Positions 32,639-39,043 of a stretch of DNA of 64,000 nt are shown here, in pieces; the stretch's first letter is position 1; every line of letters begins with the position of its first letter. The notes under the pieces were generated by a model. It ran no database searches, was not told where the DNA came from, and saw only the letters and a program-made list of their open reading frames with translations. The position numbers were made by a program, and so were the translations under genes. Origin of the DNA: VRUE01 sp963814915 (GTDB taxonomy: Bacteria > Actinomycetota > Thermoleophilia > Solirubrobacterales > 70-9); assembly GCA_963814915.1 (NCBI GenBank), contig CAWFEI010000005.1:496001-560000 (forward strand). Direction: 5' to 3'.

Positions 32639-33219
32639 TAGCCCAGCTCCCGGCCGTACTTCTTGCGGTAGGCGCGCTCCTTGTCGAGCACGTCGGCGAC
32701 GTAGCCACGGGTCTCGTCGAGCGGAATCTCCCCGACGGTCAAGTCCGCCCCACCCCATTCGTCCGCCTGGGTCGGCCCGGCGTTGTAGGCGGCCAGCGCC
32801 GCGACCACGTTGCCGTCGTAGCGAAGCAGCAGCTCGTGCAGGTAGAACGTGCCGTAGCGGATGTTGATGTCCGGGTCGCTGAGGTCGGCGAGCTTGAAGG
32901 TTGTGCCCCCACTGAGCCGCTCGATCTCATTGGCCGTCGCGGGTGTGATTTGCATGAGGCCGCGCGCACCGGCCTTCGAAGTTTGGTCTTCGAAGCGCGA
33001 CTCGGCGTAGATCACGGCGGCGATCAGGGAGGCGTCGACTTTCTTCTCGGCGGCCTGCTGGCGGATGATGTCCTCGTGGCGTAGGGGCAGCGTCAGCTCC
33101 TGGATCACGTCGTCGAACTTGCCGAAGACGCCGAGCGCCAGGCCCGCCGCAACACCCGCGACGACCGCCGCGCCCCCAGCGAGCAGACGCCGCCTGCGCC
33201 GCCTCGCCCTCTTGGTCAT
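32635..33219 (-). CDS. Lytic transglycosylase, SLT family, membrane-anchored
   Basis: Cleaves the glycan strand between MurNAc and GlcNAc with formation of a 1,6-anhydro end. The 194 residues have a strongly basic N-terminus (TKRARRRRRRLL), one membrane helix (about 13-31) and an SLT domain with the catalytic glutamate in IYAESRFEDQT (E73), GLMQITP at 87-93 and AYNAGP at 144-149. The order of motifs matches Slt70-type catalytic domains. Overlap by 4 bases with coaE upstream and with the MFS gene downstream. Likely roles are wall turnover or space-making for assembly of envelope machines. Confidence 0.9.
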   Translation of the reverse strand: MTKRARRRRRRLLAGGAAVVAGVAAGLALGVFGKFDDVIQELTLPLRHEDIIRQQAAEKKVDASLIAAVIYAESRFEDQTSKAGARGLMQITPATANEIERLSGGTTFKLADLSDPDINIRYGTFYLHELLLRYDGNVVAALAAYNAGPTQADEWGGADLTVGEIPLDETRGYVADVLDKERAYRKKYGRELGY

Positions 33220-33800
33220 TCACGCAGCTTCTCGACAAGGGTGGACAGCTCGCGCTCCAGGTCCTCGATGTTGCCGTCGTTGCGGACGACGTGCCCGGCG
33301 CGGCTCGCCTTCTCGTCCTGGCCCAGCTGCCGCGCCTCGCGCTCGCCGACCAGGGCGTGACCACGGGCCGCGGCGCGCTCGCTGCGCAGCTCCTCGGCGG
33401 CGACCACTGCGACGGTCGTGTCGAAGACCCCCTCCATGCCGGACTCGAAGAGCAGCGGGACCTCGACGACGGCGACCCCCGACTCGCCGTCCAAGCCCGC
33501 CAGCCAAGAGCCGATCCGCTCGCTGACGAGGGGATGGATCTGGCGCTCCAACCAGCCCAGCTCCTCGCCGTCGGCGAAAACGATCGAACCGATCCGCTCG
33601 CGGTCGACCTCGCCCTGTGGGGCGACCTCCGGCCCCCAGCGCTCGATCAGCCGCGGCAGCAGGGGCTCGGTCGCCAGCAGCTCGTGCACGACGGCGTCGC
33701 TGGAGATCGTCGCCGCGCCCAGACGCCCAAAAGCGGCAAGGGCCTCCGACTTCCCAGCCGCGATACCCCCCGTCAGCCCGATAGTCAACGGCCGGGCCAA
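33216..33800 (-). CDS. coaE: Dephospho-CoA kinase
   Basis: Last step of coenzyme A synthesis: phosphorylates the 3'-hydroxyl of dephospho-CoA. The 194 residues begin with LTIGLTGGIAAGKSEAL (P-loop near 11-18) and continue with ISSDAVVHELL, VVEVPLLFESGM and VVRNDGNIEDLERE, all characteristic. The start is a TTG (33800) 8 bases after the rpsA stop; GGAG lies about 14 bases upstream. The rpsA-coaE linkage is common in actinobacteria. A conserved aspartate for catalysis is in the ISSDAVV stretch. Confidence 0.94.
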   Translation of the reverse strand: MARPLTIGLTGGIAAGKSEALAAFGRLGAATISSDAVVHELLATEPLLPRLIERWGPEVAPQGEVDRERIGSIVFADGEELGWLERQIHPLVSERIGSWLAGLDGESGVAVVEVPLLFESGMEGVFDTTVAVVAAEELRSERAAARGHALVGEREARQLGQDEKASRAGHVVRNDGNIEDLERELSTLVEKLRE

Positions 33801-33808
33801 ACCGAACG

Positions 33809-35218
33809 TCAGGACTCCTCTGAGTCCGACTCCTCCGCCTCGGCAGCAGGCTCCTCAGCGACAGGCTCCTCCGCCGCGACAGGCTCCTCCGCCGCGGCCT
33901 CGGGCTCCTCGACGTCCGCCTCAGTGGCCTCTGCCGTGGGAGGCGTGGTGGAGGTCTCCTCGTCCGTAGCCTGCGAGGAGGAGGGGTCCTCCACCGCGAC
34001 AGGACCCGCGGCCTGTGGCTCCTCAGCTTCGGCTCCGGCCGCTTCGAGCTGCTCGCCGAGGTCACCCATCGGCATGTTCTGCCCCTCGACCCGCTTGATG
34101 CTGAGCGAGAGGCGGCGGCGCTCCTCGTCGATCTCGAGGATCTTCACGTTCAGTGTCGAGTTCGGCTCGACCACCTCGTTGGGGCTCTCGACGTGGTGGT
34201 CGGCGAGCTCGGAGATGTGAACCAGTCCCTCGACCCCCGGAAGGATCTCGACGAAGGCCCCGAAGGCGACGACCTTGGTGACCGTCCCCTCCAGCACGTC
34301 GCCCGAGCGGTGGGTGCTGATCACCCGCTGCCATGGGTCCTCCTGGGTCTGCTTGAGGCCCAGCGAGATTCGCTGGCGGTCGCGGTCGATGTCGAGCACT
34401 TTGATCCGCACCGTGTCGCCGATCGAGACGACCTCCGAAGGATGGTTGACGTGGCTCCAGGAAAGCTCGGAAATGTGGATCAGGCCGTCGATCCCGTCGA
34501 GGTCGACGAAGGCGCCGAAATCGACGATGTTGGAAATCTTGCCCTCGACCACCTGGCCCGGCTCGAGCCGGCCGAGGATCTGCTCGCGGACCTCCTTGCG
34601 CTCTTCCTCGAGCACGGCGCGGCGCGAGAGCACGACGTTGTTGCGGCTGCGGTTGAGCTCGATCACTTTGCACTCGAGCGTCTGGCCGAGGAACTCATCG
34701 AGGTTGTGGACGCGGCGGATGTCGACCAGCGAGGCGGGCAGGAAGCCGCGCACCCCGAGGTCGAGAATGAGGCCGCCCTTGACGACCTCGATGACGCTGC
34801 CTTCGACCGGTTCGCCGGACTCGGCGGCGGCCTCGATGCGGCGCCAGGCCTTCTCGAAGCGGGCGCGCTTCTTGGAGAGGACGAGCCGACCCTCGGCGTC
34901 CTCTTTGGTGAGGACGAGCGCGTCGACCTGCTCGCCCAGCTCCACCTCGTCGTCCGGGTCGACCGACTTGCGGATCGAGAGCTCGGTCGAGGGGATGACC
35001 CCCTCCGACTTGTAGCCGATGTCGACGAGGACCTCGTCCTTGTCGATGCGCACGACCTTGCCCTTGACGACGTCGCCCTCGTCGAAGGAGACCATCGTCG
35101 CCGCATAGTTGGGCACGACCTGGCCGTCGATTTCGACGAGCAGGCCGTTGGATCCCTCCACCGGCGTGCCGGTGGGAGCGGGAGCGTCAGGGGTCAAGGT
35201 CGTATCGGTCACGGACAC
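33809..35218 (-). CDS. rpsA: 30S ribosomal protein S1
   Basis: RNA-binding ribosomal protein that helps mRNA docking. About 469 residues with four S1 repeats, roughly at 45-115, 130-200, 217-285 and 302-372; typical lines are VSFDEGDVVKGKVVRID, GLILDLGVRGFLPASL, VDFGAFVDLDGIDGLIHISE and VAFGAFVEILPGVEGLVHISE. The last 85 residues are an acidic Ala/Glu/Pro-rich tail with EEPVA-type repeats. The start is uncertain: GTG at 35218, GTG at 35212 or TTG at 35248 are all in frame, and none has a good SD. Four-repeat S1 is usual in actinobacteria, versus six in E. coli. Confidence 0.93.
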   Translation of the reverse strand: MSVTDTTLTPDAPAPTGTPVEGSNGLLVEIDGQVVPNYAATMVSFDEGDVVKGKVVRIDKDEVLVDIGYKSEGVIPSTELSIRKSVDPDDEVELGEQVDALVLTKEDAEGRLVLSKKRARFEKAWRRIEAAAESGEPVEGSVIEVVKGGLILDLGVRGFLPASLVDIRRVHNLDEFLGQTLECKVIELNRSRNNVVLSRRAVLEEERKEVREQILGRLEPGQVVEGKISNIVDFGAFVDLDGIDGLIHISELSWSHVNHPSEVVSIGDTVRIKVLDIDRDRQRISLGLKQTQEDPWQRVISTHRSGDVLEGTVTKVVAFGAFVEILPGVEGLVHISELADHHVESPNEVVEPNSTLNVKILEIDEERRRLSLSIKRVEGQNMPMGDLGEQLEAAGAEAEEPQAAGPVAVEDPSSSQATDEETSTTPPTAEATEADVEEPEAAAEEPVAAEEPVAEEPAAEAEESDSEES

Positions 35219-35265
35219 AGCGGGAGATAATTGCAGAAATCGCCGCAAGCTCCTCTGCTCCCATT

Positions 35266-35297
35266 GACGCCTGAAGAGTCAGTTATGCACAGGCGTC
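35266..35297. promoter_or_regulatory. 8-bp inverted repeat in the rpsA / oxidoreductase divergent gap
   Basis: GACGCCTG at 35266-35273 and CAGGCGTC at 35290-35297 form a perfect inverted repeat with 16 bases between centres of the arms, in the 121-base gap between divergent genes. The geometry (arms on successive helix turns) would suit a dimeric repressor. No regulator is encoded beside it. Confidence 0.4.
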
Positions 35298-35326
35298 GAT
35301 TCCCGCGTCCGGAGATGGTGGGGAGA

Positions 35327-35332
35327 TACCCT
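35327..35332 (+). promoter_or_regulatory. Putative -10 element (TACCCT) for the flavin-dependent reductase
   Basis: TACCCT lies 7 bases before the ATG at 35340 with no Shine-Dalgarno sequence in the gap. Leaderless geometry; -35 not recognised. Confidence 0.4.
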
Positions 35333-35339
35333 GCACGCA

Positions 35340-36539
35340 ATGCCGGTGCGCAAAACCAAACGAGGCGACGAGCGTGGCCCGCTCTCGGGCAGCCATGACG
35401 TGCTGATCTGCGGCGCCAGCTTCGCCGGCCTCTCGGTCGCCCGCGAGCTGGCCGGTTCCGGCGCCGATGTGCTGATCGTCGACCGCTACGAGATCGGCGA
35501 GCGCCAGACCTCCGCCTGCGGCATCCCGACCGATTGGCTGCGGACGACAGGCCTGATGGGCGCCGAGCGGCAGCGCTTCGACTCGCTGCTGATCCACACG
35601 CCACACGGCAGCCGCCGTTACCGGCTCCCCTGGACCTTCTCGACCTTTGACTACCGCGAGCTGTGCGAACTGCTCTGGAGCCAGTGCGACGCCCGATTCG
35701 AGACGGCCAAGGTGAACGGCAGGGCCGCACCCGCCAACGGCGACGGCGCGATCGCGGTCGAGACCGATCGCGGCGTCCTCTCCGCCCCGCTGGTCGTCGA
35801 CGCGCTCGGCTGGCGGCGGATGCTCGCCTCAGGCGACGGTTTCCAGCCGCCCGACGCACCGCTCTCGCGCGGGCTGGAGGTCCATCCCGGCGGCAGCAGC
35901 GAGAACCTCGAGATCTGGATCGACCGGCGCTACGTCCCCGCCGGCTACGGCTGGTCGTTCCCCGCCCGCGACGAGCTGCGGATCGGCGTCGGCTCCTTCG
36001 ACCCGGGCTTCCACGTGCGCGAGACCACCGAGCTGCTGGCTGAAGACCTGGGCAGCGAGCGGGTCCGCTACCAGGGGAACTGGATTCCCCACAAGCTGCG
36101 TGGCGCGACGGAGGGCGGGGTCTTCTTCGCCGGCGACTCGGCCGGGCACTGCCTGCCGCTGACCGCTGAGGGGATCAGGACGGCGATCTACTTCGGCGTC
36201 GCGCTCGGACGCGAGCTGCGCGCCGTCCACGAGGGCGGCCAGAGCCGCGAGCAGGCCGCCGCCAACTACGCCGCTTTCCACGACTCGCACGATTGGAAGT
36301 TCCGCTGGATGCTGCGCGCGCAGCGCCTCGTGCCGCGCATCCCGCCCCGTCTACTGGGCCCGCTGATCAAGCTGCTGGGCAGCAAGCGCTTCGTCGACTG
36401 GTCCTTCAACCATTACCTCGCAATCGCCCCGCCGCCGTATGTCTCAGCGGACGAGCAGGATCGTGCCGGCGACCAACAGGGCGACTCCCAGCACCCGCTC
36501 AGGGGTGATCGGGATCTCGTTGAGGCCGAACAGGCCTAA
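35340..36539 (+). CDS. FAD-dependent oxidoreductase, geranylgeranyl reductase-like
   Basis: A 399-residue flavoprotein. The FAD-binding beta-alpha-beta motif is DVLICGASFAGLSVARELAG with the pyrophosphate loop at 25-30, and the second FAD signature GVFFAGDSAGHCLPLTAEGI occurs in the last third. These are typical of the geranylgeranyl reductase / PHBH-like group that reduces isoprenoid chains or hydroxylates aromatic substrates. The last 32 codons run antisense through the end of the convergent DMT gene, a 96-base overlap, and have low-complexity character. Substrate is unknown; the isoprenoid link is by family only. Confidence 0.83.
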   Translation: MPVRKTKRGDERGPLSGSHDVLICGASFAGLSVARELAGSGADVLIVDRYEIGERQTSACGIPTDWLRTTGLMGAERQRFDSLLIHTPHGSRRYRLPWTFSTFDYRELCELLWSQCDARFETAKVNGRAAPANGDGAIAVETDRGVLSAPLVVDALGWRRMLASGDGFQPPDAPLSRGLEVHPGGSSENLEIWIDRRYVPAGYGWSFPARDELRIGVGSFDPGFHVRETTELLAEDLGSERVRYQGNWIPHKLRGATEGGVFFAGDSAGHCLPLTAEGIRTAIYFGVALGRELRAVHEGGQSREQAAANYAAFHDSHDWKFRWMLRAQRLVPRIPPRLLGPLIKLLGSKRFVDWSFNHYLAIAPPPYVSADEQDRAGDQQGDSQHPLRGDRDLVEAEQA

Positions 36540-36881
36540 CCGGTCAATCGCCACCCCGGTGACGAGCTGCCCGGTGATCGTCGCCGCCGCCACACCCCCG
36601 GCCCCGATCGCGGCGACCTGGATCAGCGCGTTGGTCACGTAGATCGCACCCAGCAGGCCGCCGAGTAGGTAGTACCAACTGACGTCGAAGGTCGAGCCGA
36701 GCCCCCCGGCCTTGCCGCTGAGGAGGACGATCGCCGCCAGGGCGAGGGTGCCGGCACTGAAGGAGACCAGCGCCGCCGGAAGGCTGCCGGTGGAGCGGCC
36801 GAGCCCGGCGTTGATCGGCGCCTGGAGGGCGATCAGGCCGCCGGCGACGGCGGTCAGCAGGACTGCCAGGCCCTTGTCCAT
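36444..36881 (-). CDS. DMT-family small permease (DUF606/YdcZ type)
   Basis: A 145-residue membrane protein with about five hydrophobic segments, opening with LAVLLTAVAGGLIALQAPINAGLG and containing TGQLVTGVAIDRLGLFGL and VLGVALLVAGTILL, the pattern of the DUF606 branch of the drug/metabolite transporter superfamily. These small proteins act as dimers, often as inverted pairs encoded side by side; only one copy is here. GAGGA lies 7 bases before the ATG. Transported substrate is unknown. Its 3' end overlaps the convergent oxidoreductase gene. Confidence 0.84.
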   Translation of the reverse strand: MDKGLAVLLTAVAGGLIALQAPINAGLGRSTGSLPAALVSFSAGTLALAAIVLLSGKAGGLGSTFDVSWYYLLGGLLGAIYVTNALIQVAAIGAGGVAAATITGQLVTGVAIDRLGLFGLNEIPITPERVLGVALLVAGTILLVR

Positions 36882-36940
36882 GCGGGCATCCTCTCAGGCA
36901 GCGTGATTTTCCAGGCTCCCTGGTGTTGCATCATTTGCAT

Positions 36941-38350
36941 ATGCCACCGCCAACTGAGGGCTTCGCCTCCCGCCTCTTCCTCGGCCCTGCGCTGCGAACG
37001 CAGCCGGACCGCCGTTTGGTGACCCTCGTCCGCGACGGCTACGAGGCGGCCTTCGAGGAGATCGTGCGCCGCTACGGGCGACCGCTCGGCCGCTACGCCA
37101 CCTCGATCGTCGGCGGGCGCTCCGAGGACGTCCTGCAGGACGCCTTCGCCAAGGCGCTGCCGGCGCTGCAGCGCGACGACGCCGAGATCGACCTGCGGCC
37201 ATGGCTGTTCCGCATCGTCCGCAACACGGCGCTCAACGATCTGCGCGACAGTCCGCCCTCGCCCGAGTTGCTGGCCGACATGCTCGCCGGCGGCCGCAAC
37301 CCGGCCGACGAGCTCGAGCAGCGCGAGGAACTGACCGACCTGATGCGGCGCCTCCAAGAGTTGCCCGAGGCGCAGCGGGCGGCGATCGTGATGCGCGAGC
37401 TGGAGGGCCTTGGCCACGAGGAGATCGCTGCCGCCCTCGGCCTCACCGACGGCGGCGCCCGACAGACGATCTACCGGGCGCGCCAGGCGCTGCGCGACGG
37501 GGCGGGCATGCTGCTGCCCCTGCCACTTGTGCGCCTCCTGATCGACCACGGGACCGAGGCGGCGACCGCCGGGGCCGGCGGCACCCTGGCGGCGGCCGGG
37601 GCCACGGCGGGTGGCGCCGGAGCGGGAGGGGCGTTCAAGCTCGGGGTCGCCGCCATCGTGGTCGCCGGCTCGGTCGGGGCGGGGGTCGCCGCACAGGACC
37701 AGAAGCGCAGCGGCGCCCCTTCCCCAGGCGCTACCCCTGTCGCCAGGAGCGCCCCCTCGCCCGGCGCCGCGGCGCCGGGCGTGCCAGAGCTCACCGCGGC
37801 CTCGGCCACGGCGGAGGACACGCGCTCCAACGGCGAAGGGCAGAAGGGCAGCGGGCAACGCGGCGAGGCCGGGCACGGGCACCGTCACGGGGGCGGTAAG
37901 CACGGCCTGCGCCGATCGGGCGACGAAAGCTCCTTTGGCGGACCGGGCCCGCCGAGCGGCGGCCACGGTCACCACGGCGGTGAGCCCGGCGACGATCGCG
38001 GCGGGCGAGGCGCCGGCTTCGGGCCGGATCGGCACGGAGGCCACCCCGGCCCGGACAGGAACGGCGATTTGAGCGGCTCGGGCGAGCCCGGCCACGGGGG
38101 CCGTGGGCCGAGCCAGGGCGGCGAGGACGACAGCGGCCGGCTGCGCTCGCCCGACTCGTCGGGGCACGGTGGCAACTCCGGACCGGGAGAGGGCTCCGGA
38201 TCGGGTCCGGGCGGCGAGTCGGAGCCGGCACCGCCTCCCCCACCGCCCGAGAAGGAGGGGCCCGCCCCGGTCGGCTCCGGGTCAGACGGATCGGGATCGA
38301 GTGGCCCAGGCGAGCGCGCCGGCTCCGGCAGCGACGACGGCGCCGGCTGA
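36941..38350 (+). CDS. ECF sigma factor fused to a membrane helix and outer low-complexity tail
   Basis: Residues about 15-175 are an extracytoplasmic-function sigma factor: region 2 (GYEAAFEEIVRRYGRPLGRY, then RSEDVLQDAFAKAL and RPWLFRIVRNTALNDL) and region 4 (LPEAQRAAIVMRELEGLGHE, EEIAAALGLTDGGARQTIYRAR). A linker rich in Gly/Ala follows, then one clear hydrophobic helix (FKLGVAAIVVAGSVGAGVAA, about 231-250). The remaining 220 residues are Gly/Ser/Pro/His/Asp-rich with histidine clusters (GHGHRHGGGKHG, GGHGHHGGEPGDD). This implies a sigma factor tethered to the membrane with an outer tail; no anti-sigma gene is adjacent. The ATG at 36941 is chosen; a TTG six codons earlier is possible. The downstream exported protein is a likely partner. 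Confidence 0.85.
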   Translation: MPPPTEGFASRLFLGPALRTQPDRRLVTLVRDGYEAAFEEIVRRYGRPLGRYATSIVGGRSEDVLQDAFAKALPALQRDDAEIDLRPWLFRIVRNTALNDLRDSPPSPELLADMLAGGRNPADELEQREELTDLMRRLQELPEAQRAAIVMRELEGLGHEEIAAALGLTDGGARQTIYRARQALRDGAGMLLPLPLVRLLIDHGTEAATAGAGGTLAAAGATAGGAGAGGAFKLGVAAIVVAGSVGAGVAAQDQKRSGAPSPGATPVARSAPSPGAAAPGVPELTAASATAEDTRSNGEGQKGSGQRGEAGHGHRHGGGKHGLRRSGDESSFGGPGPPSGGHGHHGGEPGDDRGGRGAGFGPDRHGGHPGPDRNGDLSGSGEPGHGGRGPSQGGEDDSGRLRSPDSSGHGGNSGPGEGSGSGPGGESEPAPPPPPPEKEGPAPVGSGSDGSGSSGPGERAGSGSDDGAG

Positions 38351-38367
38351 GCCTTTCGTGATCTTCC

Positions 38368-38392
38368 CGCCCGCCACGGGTTGTGGCGGGCG
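38368..38392. terminator. Perfect 10-bp hairpin between sigma factor and exported-protein genes
   Basis: CGCCCGCCAC at 38368-38377 pairs with GTGGCGGGCG at 38383-38392 around a 5-base loop. It is followed on the plus strand by a weak T-stretch (GGGTTT). It may terminate or attenuate transcription between the two genes and so set their ratio. Confidence 0.6.
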
Positions 38393-38428
38393 AAGGGTTT
38401 CGTCAAACCGACTCAGGAGGAAGAGAAG

Positions 38429-39040
38429 ATGAACTCGCAAGGCAATCGCGCGCGGCTCGGCGGGGTGCTTGTCGCCGTTGCCGCCGCACTGGCGCTCGTC
38501 GCCCTACCGGGCCTGGCGTCAGGACACCGCAACCACGACGGTCCGGCCCCGGCGGGCACCATCGCATCCTTCGACGGGGAAACCGGCGTCCTCACGATCG
38601 ATCTGACCGACGGCGGCAGCGTCAGCGGCGAGGTAGTCCGCCGCACCCACATCCGCTGCGACAACGGCCGTCACCGCGGCCGTCGCGGCCTGCGCCAACA
38701 CCGGCGCGGCCATGGCGCCTCGGCCTCGCGCCGGGACGGCAGCGGGCCCGAGGACAACCACCAGAACGGCGAGCCCGCTGACGACCGTGGCGTGCACGGC
38801 CCCGAGCCCGGTGAGGACAACCAGAGCGGCGCGGCGCCCGGCGAGGACCACCACCAGAGCGGCGCGACACCGGGCGAGGACCACCACGGCAACTGCACGA
38901 TTGGCGACCTGACCGAGGGCGCGACGGTGAAGATCGCCGAGCTCGTCCTGGTCGACGGCAAGGCGCTCTACAAGGCAGTCATCCTGCCGATGCAGGCCCC
39001 GGCGACCGAAGAAGAACCGGAAGCCCCGGCGACCGAATAG
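38429..39040 (+). CDS. Exported His/Asp-rich repeat protein with DUF5666-like core
   Basis: A 203-residue protein with a clear signal peptide (ARLGGVLVAVAAALALVALPGLASG, likely cut near residue 32). After it comes a short beta-type region (GTIASFDGETGVLTIDLTDG, then SVSGEVVRRTHIRC) that resembles DUF5666-like exported domains. A His/Arg/Asp-rich insert with three PGED repeats follows, and the chain ends in a beta-type stretch (DLTEGATVKIAELVLVDGKA) and an acidic tail. Two cysteines flank the insert. AGGAGG lies 8 bases before the ATG, so the start is sure. It follows the tethered sigma factor with a hairpin between them. The composition suggests metal binding, which is inference. Confidence 0.8.
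   Translation: MNSQGNRARLGGVLVAVAAALALVALPGLASGHRNHDGPAPAGTIASFDGETGVLTIDLTDGGSVSGEVVRRTHIRCDNGRHRGRRGLRQHRRGHGASASRRDGSGPEDNHQNGEPADDRGVHGPEPGEDNQSGAAPGEDHHQSGATPGEDHHGNCTIGDLTEGATVKIAELVLVDGKALYKAVILPMQAPATEEEPEAPATE
38807..38893 (+). repeat. Short tandem repeat, PGED(N/HH)QSGA unit
   Basis: Two full copies (30 and 33 bases) and one partial copy of a sequence coding for PGED-x-QSGA. The first copy reads PGEDNQSGAA and the second PGEDHHQSGAT, so the unit length varies by one codon. It lies in the His/Asp-rich insert of the exported protein and may vary in copy number between strains. Confidence 0.75.
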
Positions 39041-39043
39041 CCG

